From: Apostichopus japonicus
Lineage: Eukaryota > Echinodermata > Holothuroidea > Aspidochirotida > Stichopodidae
DNA length: 64,000 bases
Assembly (NCBI RefSeq): GCF_037975245.1
Contig: NC_092583.1
Coordinates: 8,455,764-8,519,763 of the forward strand
Reading direction: 5' to 3'
Shown: one piece after another, positions 26,426 to 39,286 of the stretch
Layout of the letters: every line of letters begins with the position of its first letter
How positions within the stretch are numbered: the stretch's first letter is position 1
Program-made: the position numbers and the translations under genes
Notes under the pieces: model-generated
What the model was told of the DNA's origin: nothing
What the model saw: only the letters and a program-made list of their open reading frames with translations
Databases searched by the model: none

Positions 26426-28837
26426 AAATCATCATTTACAGCTGTACTACACCCATATCATCTATGACTCATGCACTTTACACCGGAAAAAGTGAGGCTC
26501 CCTTTAAAATCATGAACTACGTAACTGCCGGACATCTGTTTGAACAATTTATGTCAATACACCTGTGTTTATAACAATTCAACTTACAGTACTACAATTG
26601 TTATAACTCCCACTTTAAAATCTATGCTTAATACAAAACTGACTTTAATAGTGTAGCACACTGTTGCATATATATTAATGCATACATGTATAATAGCTGT
26701 GTGTAATGGCTGAATGCATATTAAATTCTCACACTGATATAGCCGCTGTACAGAGTGGATACAGTACTGTAATCGGTTCTATCACAAGTGTTTGTGTTAA
26801 ATCTTTTTATATTTAATTTTACGCTTGCCTTACAAGGTTACACTAACAGTGTACACAATATTTATCACATGACAATTGTAACTGCAGCGTATTGGATCCT
26901 CACTGCCGTCGCTGCATAATAAGCTTTAGAACAAATTTATGCCATCAGTACAATAATAATGAGAGTTTATCGCATGGTCTCTGCGCACTACTATTCTAGC
27001 GACAAAATCCATACGTGTATAGAGATCCATGGCATTAACACGACATAGTGGAAGCCAGCACGTGAAGTGGAACGTTTTATAATTCAACCAGCAGGTTATA
27101 ATTTGTTACCACGGGAACCGCTATCATTAATGCAGCCAATATGGATCACAGTCTCTGTTGACAATGTCACATGGGGTAGAATTTACAGACTTCTACGGTC
27201 TTTCTAATCTCTGCCGACTACGAGCAGCAGTTTGATATTGTAGCGTACCAAGAATCAAATTAATAAACATCCTTCTGCCAACTTCCTGCTTCTTTGTTTG
27301 AATTGGCCAGGAAGATAGGAAGACACTGCCAGACATCATCCTGAGCGAGATTTTTACTCGGAAGCTGATGTCACGGTGAAAGCTCGTTCGGTAGCCATGG
27401 AGCCAGTCAGTACTACACATTATATACAAAGAGAGTTGGAGAATGAAGACCTTATTTTGACCCTCATCATAGCTGTTGCAAGTTAAGGACAATTTGAAGG
27501 TTTTCTCATTGTTAATAATATATATTTTTTTTCCCTTTGCGGTTTAGAATGTTTTATAATTTAATTGAAATACCAAAGAGGTATACCAACTTCCCAAACC
27601 CCCTACCCAATTAATTTTGTCAAAAGTCATGTCAATGTAAATTACGGTACAGCTCAAAATTGAATGTTGTAGCCATCAAACTACTGAAGGATCATTATCT
27701 CACAAGAGTCAAAAGACTCATTTAAATTTAATTAACATAAGGCAGTGCTCCATCCTAACCACTACTACACTGAACACAGAGAGCAATGTACATGCTGTCA
27801 GGCAGGACTGTAATATTTCAAACTGAGTCACACGTTAAGAAATTTATGTCTATCAGATTCTTCACGACAGAATCTTGTTGGAGCGAAACTTTGTCTGCCA
27901 TAGTCTCAGCTTAATTGGCCTCTATTGTAGCAGTGGTAAAGCCACTTAGCCATCTGTGTACAACTCTGAGCAAATCTGTACTTTCTAAATCTATACACCT
28001 ACACAGTATGACTGACTTTAGAGGAATCCAATTCCTGAGTACACTACCAGAATATTAATAATTCAGTATATACTGTAGTCACATAGATCTGAGGTGACCA
28101 GTTTGCTAATGGCAGCAATTCAAAAACTTGGGGCATCACAACTTGCTGCATATGTTTTGGCTTAATTAGTTAGCTCTAGGTCGAGACTAAAGCGGAAGAG
28201 AGAGTGTGAGTTGAGAAAAACCAAAATCAACGATTGAACCAATCACATGACGCACGCTGCATCAGCAGTGAGTATTACATGCATTGCAGCTTGATTAATC
28301 AGCTCGATTTGAGAAGGGGGAAAAACAAAAAATGAAGACTCCCTGGAAGGTTCAGCAACAAAAAGTATTGATTAGAATCATGGATGACTAGTTTAACCAG
28401 TTACCCTGTTACTCTCCTTCACTGACCATAGAAATAGTCAGATTTTGAAAATGCCAAAACAAAATTGATCAGGATTCATTGGAGGATAAAAAAAAGGTCA
28501 GTGCAATAATGGAGAAAGAAAGAAATATGAGTAACAGTATCTGACTTTTTTTTTACCTTTTCTTGTGTAGATGTTAAACAGCGTTGACAAACATGGCAAA
28601 CCTTGACTTAAATACCAACCTAGTTAGAACTGCACTTATTAAACTTACATTATACAGACAATACTAAGTACTGTGTGTTGTGCTGTAATAGTAGTACTAC
28701 AGCCTCTAGTATTGCCTCTAGTATTGCCAGCAGTGCTATCCGGTGTATGTAGGAAAGCAATGACCTTTCTTTTTACAAAGTTAAATAACTTGTTAACTCA
28801 GCAATATATAAATGCAATATGCATATTCTGGGGGCAC

Positions 28838-29201
28838 CAGTGGCGTAGGAAGGTAATTTTGAGTGGGGGGGGCTGAAGATTGATGGCCGGCCTGGGAGAG
28901 GGGTCTAAGGGGAGGGGGTGTCCCCCTCCCCTTTGGAATTTTTTTGCATTTCCAGGTGGCCTCAGATGCAATTTGGTGCAATATAGCACACTTCAACATC
29001 CCACTCCATTTTGTAAATAATTTTGCATTTTCACCTGGCCTTAGATGCAATTTGGTGCTCCAAATGAGATTTTTGTCTCATTTGGAAATGAAAAAGGGGT
29101 TTTTTGACTTGCGGAGCGGGGGGCGGAATGATACTTCCGCCCCCCCATATTTTTCACCGGGGGGACTGGCACCCCCAGCCCCCCCGGTTCCTACGCCCTT
29201 G
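28838..29201. mobile_element. nonautonomous hAT-like element, 364 bp, with 8 bp target duplication
   Basis: Left end CAGTGGCGTAGGAA; the right end read inward is CAAGGGCGTAGGAA, 12 of 14 matching. GGGGGCAC occurs immediately outside both ends (28830-28837 and 29202-29209). The interior has G-rich blocks near the left end and C-rich blocks near the right, plus two related copies of a GATGCAATTTGGTGC phrase (from about 28966 and 29044). The open frames inside are repeat translations, and no transposase is encoded. Confidence 0.85.
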
Positions 29202-29209
29202 GGGGGCAC

Positions 29210-32200
29210 TAGTTGCAAATTAATTGCTGTCTCGTGGTTAAATCTCAAAAACAACATAAATTATTTCTGTGAAAGTGAAAAGTAAAAGGGGTCCATTCAT
29301 GTCACGTTCATATAAATAGTAGGATTTTTGACATAACATGTTTTAATTTGGTATCCAAAATGGAGGAGGACCAACCATGACAACCATCGCAATCTCAATC
29401 ACTGGAGTGACTCTGTGGAAGTCTTGGCATTATTTACTGCACTATATATAAATTCGATTCTCAGAGTATGTACCTACAAATTTACGTTGGTGCTTTTTCG
29501 TTTTCATCCTCCCTTTTCTTTGCAATCGCCCAGGGACTTTACAGAATACTTGTACTTATTTCAGTGTTCTTTGTGATTTTATTTTGTGTTTTATTTCTTA
29601 TTTTACTCTTGTTATTTAAATGTGTATTTCTTCTAATTTCTGATTTTCTTTAAATTGTAAATTACGTTTGAGGGCCTCATGTTAGATTAGCATTCTGTTA
29701 CGCTAAATGAGTTTTACCCGTGAAAGTTGAAAAAAATACTAGGCTAGGCTCAAATGTACTTTCCCATCAAACCACTGTCTAAGTTTTATCACAACATGGT
29801 AAACAAGCCAAGCGAGACGACGGGTTCAAGAACAAAGTTTGTTTCTACCAGCAACTCTTGACAAGAGTACCTAATCACCTGATCATCTTAATAATCCCCA
29901 GGGTACCATTTCAATGTAGAATCAAGGACCCTTCACTTTCATAGTATTCCTGGTAACAAGCTGTAAGAAGATCACATGTACACACGCTATTAATTTGGAC
30001 AGCTTAACATGTCTTTCTACCTCCTCGACTGTTTAGTTTCACTCAAAAATAATCCTAAAAACACTACAATGACACAAAGTATGGGTCGGGTAGACCTAGC
30101 TGTAACTGTAGACTATATATGTGACAAAGTTCAGTCAATTGGCCCATCTCCAGGAATCACGAGTTTGACTTGGGCTCAAGGATTTTGGAACTACATGGAA
30201 CAGAAAACAATTCATACCCATCCTATTAGATTTGCTTATGGGGACTTTGGAGGGTAAACAGGTATTGAAGTATTCCTTAATTTACTGTTCAGAGACAAAA
30301 AGCTTTCCTGTAGGTCAGGTGCCAAAACAATATACCCACTTTACATTTTTATTTTAACCAGAAATGGTGGGTGGAATGAAGGGTGCCCATTGCCCTCTTT
30401 TCACAACATTCATTTCCCACTACATTAACTTTCATCCTGTTTTGCCAAACCCTATCTCACACCCACCACCAGTACAGTCCCACTGTGACAATTTACATTC
30501 CACAAGCTGCAGTACTCACAAAAATGATGTCAGTGTGAATGTGGAAATTTAACTTGATTGTATTCATGATTGTAGGTAGTTTTTAACCAGGGGAAAAGAT
30601 TACTGTGGCTGTGGTATGTTGTGCTGTTATGTTTCCAACACTAGACAATAACCACTCTGAGTAACAAGTCCCTCTATTATCCATGGGGGACCACTCTTGC
30701 ATACTAAGATTCAATCCTCTGGCACCTCACTTTTGTATGTCATCTATAAGGAATCTAAAAGGACTGGACCCCTATTAGACCCAGGAGCATAAAAAGAGGA
30801 GGCTTATTGGAATGTTCTAAGCAGGCCAAAAAATCCCTATTTTTGGAAGGTACTGAACAGTCCCCTGTTCCCAATACCAATTCCAGACATTCTTTATGGG
30901 GATAACAATGCTCGCTATTGTTCAAAAGAATTCGGTGCAACCTGTTAAGTGGTATGTACCAGTGAACCAGATCAAACACAGACTTGTGAATTTAAGCAAA
31001 TTTACAGCCACTGTTCAATATCTATACTAGCCCAGGATTAAATCTACATTAGACTTTAGCACCAGGAAATACTTTTTAGCATTGTACAAGTGAGCAACAG
31101 TTGTCACTCATAGAGTCTATGCAGTATACTGTCAAATCAAGATATAAGTCAGGAAGTTAAGCCAATGCACTTGACGTTGTGATAATAGCTTTACTGCATA
31201 GGAACTAAGTAGAATAGAAACAAACTGCTGCACTGGGCTTTATATTCAATGATGGACTCATCATTTAATATATGAAGTGTTATTACCCCCAACCCTACAC
31301 TCTTCCCTACCATGCTTCAGTATCTACTTACCCTTTACTCTTCCTGATCATGGTTCACTATCTACCAACCCTACACTCTTCCCTAACATGCTTCAGTATC
31401 TACTTACCCTTTACTCTTCCTGATCATGGTTCACTATCTACCATATTATTCCCTACCCATGCTTCAGTACCTACCAACCCTATACTCTTCCCTACCATGC
31501 TTCAGTATCTACCAACCCTATATTCTTCCCTACCACTGGTTCAGTAACTATCTCCAACATGTACCTTTACCCTCATTAAAACCCTTTTCTAGTTTCTGCA
31601 TGCAATTAGTACACTGACAGAAAGAACCTTGGCACCGTAAGGTCATCCCAACATACATCTAATAGCGATTTGATAAGTGACAAAACCAAATACAGTTTAA
31701 ATATTAGACAGAAGGATCCTGAATACAGTATTCGTCATTAGCAAGGTACCCAGGAAGAGCTCGCAGAGTGGGTACAGAGCTCTCCGAATGGGTGCTTGAC
31801 CTACAGAAGGAAGAGGGACTTGGCAAAGGCTCTAAATTTAAAGCACCAGGCCTCCAAACAGTTTTCCCAGGGTTCAGATGACATCCAGCTAACCTTTCTC
31901 TGCCAGTACTTTTTTTCTGATTAAACAGAAGGGCATGTTACACCAACTTGGAACTACTGTACATCATACTGTCAATGCCAGTAAAATCATACTGTTGGGC
32001 TACTGTCCAATGTTGTTGTAGTTAGTATTATTACATGAATTTGAAGTTTTTTAGTAATTTTACCACTGACTGAAATACCTCCACCCACGTTTTTTTTTAT
32101 TACAGAAATATTAATGGACACAAAAATGTTGTAAGCAGGTTCCAAGAGAAATTTGAGAAGCTGAAATAATCATCCTGACACTCATTCCGTGTTATTCAGT

Positions 32201-35200
32201 AGGACTGGAAGTAAGCCAAATACGCTCTTCAACCATTTCAACATGACTCATTCTATTTTCTTTTCCTCTTTAAACTTGATCAACTCCGTGATTCATATCT
32301 CCCTGCGTCGTCGTTGAAGATCTCTTCCCCTTCAGATACACATGTTCACATAGTACGTGCGTACGTACTCCATGAATTTTAAAGTTCAGAAGAAATAGAT
32401 AAAAAAAATAAAAAGACTTTCCACCATGTATGATGCGATAGTAGCTTAGCAACGGTTCTGTTTGAACCTCTGTTGTTGTATGCAGTATTACAGGCAGCTC
32501 CAGTGGTAAGTTAATTCATCACTAATACATTCGAATAAGTTGCCCCACAGCATGCATGGTGGCGAACAGTTGTTGTTGTTGCAAATTTTATAACGTGGAG
32601 TTTTAGCTTTGCGAGAAGGCCAACGCAGAGAAAATTAATACTGTAGTAGCCTATTCAAAATGTTTAGGTCATTGTCAAATGACTCATGGAGTAGCTGCTG
32701 TATTGATGGAAAAAAGATGATCATAAAAGGGATATGTATGTACATCAATGCCATTCATGAAGCCTTCATATTATTCGTCTGTCGATTAATTTGATCAATT
32801 TTATTACTATATAAATACAATGTCTGGCATGTTTGTATATGAGTGAATCAAGGACATTATTCTGCTAAGTGTTAATGGCAGTATTGGGCCATTTATGCAA
32901 CATACATTGACAAATATTTCAATTGCCATTAATCTATGAATGTTATAGCAATTAAGAAATATGATGAGAGAGAGAGAGGAGACATTGTGGTATCTTCATG
33001 ATAACTGTTTTATTAGCGAAACTCTTTTGATGGATCTGAAATCAAATATATAGATATATTTGAAAAATTTGTTGAAAGAGCCAACTGCTTAAAGTAGTGA
33101 TGCCATACAAAAGACTACAGAGGTTCTTTGAATGTATACTTTGATGCTATGATGTCACATTCTGAATGTAAGTTATCTAGAGGACAGCGACAAAAATTAC
33201 TAATCCCATATATGCGTCCACAAATAAGCCAAACCCTACATTAATGCACATGTGTGCATATATGCGTGCTATATAATTTTCAACGCCTGACAAACACACA
33301 TAGTAGTATTGATGACATGAATGACATCTTACTCTCCATACAGTGATTAATGTGCCTTCTGTTTGGACCTGTCCCCAGCATGTGTCTGGTATATAGATCA
33401 GAAACAGAGTGTGTCTGATACAAAAACAGCACAAAAACACTGGTGTGTAAGGCTCATCTTTGTGACGATATCCAGCACACCGTAAACGTTGGTCCCACCC
33501 AAACGTCTCCCACGCTGATCGACCTAGTAGCACCTCCAAACCATTGCAATCCCCAATGTAATTCACACCTTGTGAGAGAATCTTGGAACTTTTTTCTAAA
33601 CCAGATTTTCGCACGTTTTCGATTACACACAAACGTGAGACAAACTTGTCTCGACCTACAGTAGAATTAGGTAGAGCCTAGAAAATGGTCTGAATCGGTG
33701 ACGAGTGCTGTACGAGATCTATCAAAATTGCTAGTGGAAGGCGGGCGATTTATTATTGAAGGTGCAAATCTCAAATATTTTAATACTCCCAGATGTTCAC
33801 ACTTTTTGCTTTAGTAATATTTCAAGAAACAAAGTGTAGATAGAGATAAAGTAAGCAAGAAAAGACTGTCTGAATTCTGAGGTACAACGATGAATAATTA
33901 TACAAACTGGCATGATGCTGCTATCAAAAAGGATTTGAGTGTGACCAGCCATCACCAAGAAACTTGTCATATTGAAGAGCAAACTGAAGACAGACTTTTA
34001 TTTTTAAATGGTAGCCAGGAAACAGTTCCTGATAGTGAGAGCATATTTATCAAACATAGGACCCCTCTGACATTGCTGATATAAAATACTTGTGCAGCAC
34101 ATTATTGGCATTTTTAGTAAAGACTTCCTCCCATTATGTCTGGCTGTAGGCTGTTCTATGGATTGGGTTATATGCATGCTGTCAATCCCACCAAAGTCAT
34201 GTAAGCGAATATTTACACATAGATAAACCTTGATCTAACTAAGCCATCAATGCCACATCTTGGTATTAGTAGTTACAATTTAGAGCTACTCCTAACATGC
34301 AAGTTATTAGCCCAGATAAACCCAAGTATTTTTTTTTTATAGTTATTTTTATCCCACACATAATTTACAAACTGTAATGTGAATTCTCTCAATGGCTAAA
34401 AAAAAGCTTTGAATCATATTTTATCCAAGTAAGTGTAATTTCAACATTTGTGGTATTGTGATGATGATGAGGGTGATTTTAAGTACAGTAAAAGATATGT
34501 TTCCTATTACATTATCTCTCTCTCTCTCCTTTAACCATTCTACATGGTACCATCCATCAGCCTGTAGCTCAGGTCAATTCAAAATACAGCTGTAAAGATC
34601 CCTCCCCCCCCCCCAATCATCATTACTGGTTCAAGTTCAAGTCAACTGGATTTTTCAACAATAATAACAAGTGAAAACATTATTTCCAAATACGGACATC
34701 ATCTCTGTAAACACATGTTCTAGAATACTTGTGAATATCGTATGTGCAGTGTCTTACTCTTTGTGCAATGTTCAGGGTCACCAATCTCAAAATGGTACGT
34801 ACTATGCTGAACTGATGATTCCAGACAAGGTTCTTTGTTCACACTAATTAAACTATGTATATGTGAACAAGCCACTTTAATTTAATAGATATTGCAGGCT
34901 GTGTAGGGCAGAGTCAAATATGCAGCCAATAATTAATTACACCACCAAAGAATAAGAAGACCACACCAGTCTTTGTGTTGTCCTCCAAAAAGGTCATGAA
35001 TAATTCATAAGCAATCAAAGGGTGTAGAGTACTAATGTGTAATTACTCATTTTATGAGCGACACATGTAACACTAATCAGGGGCACGCCAGTGAGTATAT
35101 CACAGCTTTAATGCAAGACACAATGAAAAGAGTGACTAAAACAATGTTTGTAATTTGTATCATTGATTAACTAAAATCTTGACAGAAAGACCAAATGAAA

Positions 35201-36699
35201 CAGACCTTTACCCTAATGAAAGGTTTAATTTGAAGCAAACTTGATCAGTTGTTAGTCACAGTGATTTAAAAATGTCACTTCATATGCATTTTACAAGAAA
35301 TTATAACCATATATTTCCTTTTGCTCTGCATTGATGAACCACTGAACCATTCCACCCACACCTGTGTGTGGGTTGCAAGAATTCAGCAAACAAACAGATG
35401 TAAACAACTTTTGATGCTAAGCAGAAAAAATTCCAGGTACCTTGCTCATAGCTAATGAACCCTAACCTATGGTAGACTGTACTGCAACTGATATGTATGG
35501 GGAGAATTTGATGGCTAACAGAGTACTTAGAACAAATAACTACCTGGGTCCAAAGTATCCATGGATGCTTACATCTAGTTCCATTAATATTTAAGGACTT
35601 GGCCAAACAAAAGCAACATTTAACATGTTTATCCAACAGACATGAGACATATTGTCTGGCATTTTCACAGAACTTTACAACTGCAGCCATATTTGGGAAA
35701 TTCAATATTACATACTGTTCCAGTGACAGGCAAAGAAAAGGACTACAATATTATGTACAATAAAGTATATCGTACAAAGCAAAATTAATGCACATATAAT
35801 CGCACAATTTTCTGGCCAAAGTAACCTTTGTTTTAAAAGAATTTAAGTAGTATCAGCACTATTTTGTTTTGTGTTGCTTCGTAGCCAACACCATCATTAT
35901 ATTCTTGTTATCGATACACAAACTCAAACAGTGCTCTTGTGATGGAGAATTAACTTTGCAGTCACTTACTACAATTGACAAAACACAGGATACTGAATGA
36001 TATCGATTGATGAACAGAAGATTGGGGGATTCATGCCACCACAATCAATGATAAGTTATCTTGAAACAATTTTTGTACGATATCTGAAAATAGCGTTATA
36101 AAACCAACGAAGAGCATTTTGGGTGCCCTGAAAGCTACGTTCTGCATTGAATTTTTTTTCAAACTTGTAAGTGTAACACTGAAACACTGCATTAAATATT
36201 GTGGGATACAAAAATTGTTGGTACTTGAGTAAATGTTTAACAGCTTACAGTATTAAGAAGATAGCCAAATGTTTGCACACAACTGAAATCCATGAAATTG
36301 AGGAGCAGCCTTATCCAGCTAAGCATCAATTTAGTAAAACATTACCTTGGTAAGAATGATGACAAGTTTCCACTCAACACAATGTAATTTTTTAAGTCTA
36401 AGTGCTCTAAAAAATGTTCCAGCACTATTGTAATATTTAGAACCAATATAAGGGCAGAATTAACCTTGAACCCTACTGCCAAGGGCTGTATACCATGATG
36501 GAACTAACTGAAACTATAACTTTCTGAACATGGAAGTTCTGACTAAAAGAGAATTTACTACTGAAAGTCCAGCGTTAACATTGCAATTAACACATGTATG
36601 ACTACATGAACTTGTGTAAATGCGTCTCCAGGGATAACAATTGGATCAACTCCTTGTAACTGATTGGATAGTGGTGGGTTCTGGGATCTCTTACCTAGG
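29210..36699. other. no gene recognised, 29210-36699
   Basis: Apart from the 31.3 kb minisatellite, mainly unique AT-rich DNA. It includes the longest frame outside CCDC14 and repeats, a 151-codon minus frame at 33177-33632 that resembles no family I know. Confidence 0.55.
31287..31548. repeat. 36-38 bp minisatellite with two-unit higher-order structure
   Basis: Units of the form CTACCAACCCTACACTCTTCC followed by CATGCTTCAGTAT alternate with units ending GATCATGGTTCACTAT. The A-B pair (about 76 bp) is repeated, then A-type units continue alone. About seven units. Plus-strand frames through it are repeat translations. Confidence 0.85.
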
Positions 36700-37620
36700 C
36701 TGGGTAGGCTATATCATGCAATAGAACAAACCATGTACAAATTATATCAGCCAGCCACCACACATTTGAATAAAGCCTAATGCCATGATGTTGCCCATTA
36801 TACCTACTGAGTAATGGCCCAAATGGGTAGTCTCAACACATAAAATTACTGATATATGACCGATACCATATGCCTCAGCCTAACTAGGCCTATAGCTGGT
36901 AGGCAGTAATGGTGGGATGAACCTTGAAGTTGTATAGGCCCCAAGGTCAAGCTAGACTGGGCCTACCTTCACACTTCTAGTACTAAAGACAGATTCCAGT
37001 AGCTAAGTCAGGTTCTTGCCATCATGCTTTGAGTTTTGTGTGCTGGAACAAGCAGTCGGCTAGGCTTAACCTTTTACCTCAAATTGTAAAGGTAGCCTAG
37101 ATGGTTGGTTTTTTGTGTCATGATTGGAAGTAATCACTCTTATTGTCTAATTTAAACTGGGATCTAGGCCTAGCCTACATTGAGCCTTGTAAGTTGTAGT
37201 CAAGTGCAAGTCATAGCCTAGGCCAATACTTTGGACCCTTGTCCTTAGCTGTAACTTGAGGTCCTACCTACCCCAACTTTGGCTAACCTAAGTTAGGCCT
37301 AACAAACTACATTTAACTGATTTGCTACCTAGCCTAGGCCCTTTGCCTAGGCTATGGTCAGACTTAAGCAGGATAACGTTAGCCTTAGACATAAATAACT
37401 TTAGGCTAGTCATGCATATTGTAGTTAACTTGTTGTTAACTTGTAGTTAAGTTGCTCACTTTGGGAAACTTGACGTGTTAGAAATCTTCAGAATAATAAA
37501 CGATGCTGATAATTAAATACAATTTTCTGCCGCAAACCGAGGCAAGGCCTAACGTTAGCTTTACATATAGGCCTAGGCTATACAGCTTGAGCATACCTGA
37601 TGCCACGATTCTTCGAGTGA
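36700..37620. repeat. region dense in AGGCCTA/TAGCCTAGG words
   Basis: At least twelve GGCCTA, TAGGC or CCTAGG clusters in about 900 bp, for example near 37160, 37215, 37290, 37330 and 37567, on both strands. There is no fixed period, so it is a compositional feature and not a tandem array. No coding frame is visible. Confidence 0.7.
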
Positions 37621-39157
37621 AGGTTTAGCCGAAAAACAACCAGTCTCGTGCAAGATTTTCAGTTCATTGAAAATCCCTCCACATGGTAAGAAATCCATGA
37701 TTCTCTTCCTATTTATTCAGGACAAAATCACGGGATTCAAAGAGATATTAGATGCAAATTACAAGAAACTTGATGGGAATGTGTTAGTTATTTGTAGCAG
37801 CCGAAAGCCACAGAACAGCACAGTGTTTTCATAGCTGTTCAAAGCTAAGTTAGACCACAACAAGGTACCTTTTCTTGGTCGAGTATTCCACACACAAAAA
37901 TACACACATGCCAAAACCCGGAAGAATGGGATATGCATAATCATTAGGCAAGTACTATATAGCCAATTGGAGCAGTCTGTTGCTCATGCATTTTCATGTT
38001 TCGTCAGAGCTAATCTAAGCACCAATAGCTATCGCCGTACATTTACTCCAGGGGTTATCCAAAAGACAGATCGATTTGATTGGTTAAAGTTTCTTTCAGC
38101 CATATCCTTATATGGTTAATAACTCGTTATTATGATTCATGAATCACATATTTGTCTGTGAGTACAGAATGGTCGAAGTAATAAACTATACGTGACCTAT
38201 AGTGCCTATACTCTCCGCCTACGCACAAATATTCCCATCAACTAATTCTTTATTCTATCCGCCGTAATGAAAACTCCAGGCCAGGGCTCAAAAAGACCCT
38301 GGTGTATGCACGATGTTCCACAACAGCTGTGAAGAGATAAGGTGAACAAACTTTCTGCGTAGGTATACTCTTTTCCTGTTTACGCCAAATGCAATTTTAA
38401 GTTAAATACTTAAAAACAACTTGTGTGTGTTTTAGTAGTATTTATTATATTTCAGAGTAAACGAATTCGCGAGTTTTCGTTAAGAATTCAGTTAGCAAAC
38501 CAGATTTCTAAAACTTTTTTTAAAGACTGAATCAAAGGGTTGCCTTCATAAATTACTACTGGAAAACTTGCTCTAGGCTATGTGGACCCTACAGAAAGGA
38601 TAATGGAAGGGGCCGTAAAACACACAATGTTGTACCAGAGGTGTCGAGAACCAGGGACAATTATGTTACTGAAGCAACATTTTGTAGGCCTACTCATCCT
38701 GAAAATTAAAAAACATGATTTTTTTTCATCCCATTTCTTCCCGGTACCCTAATCCTCCTCCCCACCCCCCCCCCCTCCTCAACCACTTCTCGTCGTGCCC
38801 TGTGCGATGCCAAACGTATCAGAAGATACCTAGGCTATATTGGTAGGAAAAGGGTGGTGCAACTTTAAATGTTAAGCTCAAAAATGTCCGTCTAGGAATG
38901 GCTACTTATGGGACCTAACCATCACGTATCCGCTGGGCGATTACAAGTTACTTGTTTCGCCTTCATTTCATTAATACTTTCAATACGCTATTCAATCAAC
39001 AAGAAACACGTTACGTGCAGTAATTCGTATGTTCATGTTTGCCTTCTTTAAACTGACGATTTTCTTTCCCGGAGGGAATGAAAAAAGACCTAGTGATGCG
39101 ACCAAGTTTCACGCGTGGCAACTACATACCCACACTGATGTCCTGCATGGTACTTAC

Positions 39158-39286
39158 TAGACAGAGTAGAGATTTGGCGCCACACAGAGAAGGAATTTCA
39201 TCCTCGAACCAGGTGTCAAAAATCGACAAGACGCCTGCACACCGTAAAATATTCGCATCCGAATCGTCTTCGTAAATTGCATTTGA
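39158..39286 (-). CDS. candidate internal exon, unknown gene
   Basis: A pyrimidine tract and acceptor CCTCTCTCAG|TCAAATG and a consensus donor CTCTGTCTA|GTAAGTA bracket exactly 129 nt. Two of three minus frames are open through it; one reads SNAIYEDDSDANILRCAG and continues acidic, DTWFEDEIPSL. The plus strand is open too, so coding bias does not decide. Joining from the 44.9 kb candidate would use the other open frame. No family is recognised. Confidence 0.25.

Larger units (their letters stand above)
23402..28829. other. no gene recognised, 23402-28829
   Basis: Contains the pyrimidine tract and a hairpin. Blocks at 24950-25150 and 26880-27490 are less AT-rich and repeat-free, with TAATGATG/TTAAT words that homeodomain proteins could bind. 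Whether they are conserved cannot be judged here. Confidence 0.5.

Noticed and set aside
28673-29285. Pro/Gly-rich frames on both strands
   Set aside because: They lie in the 364 bp hAT-like element and reflect its G and C runs.
33177-33632. 151-codon minus-strand open frame
   Set aside because: No family resemblance, no domain, high Cys/Val/Ile from AT-rich DNA, and no convincing splice sites.
35301-35705. 134-codon minus-strand frame
   Set aside because: Cys- and aromatic-rich random-looking protein without motifs.
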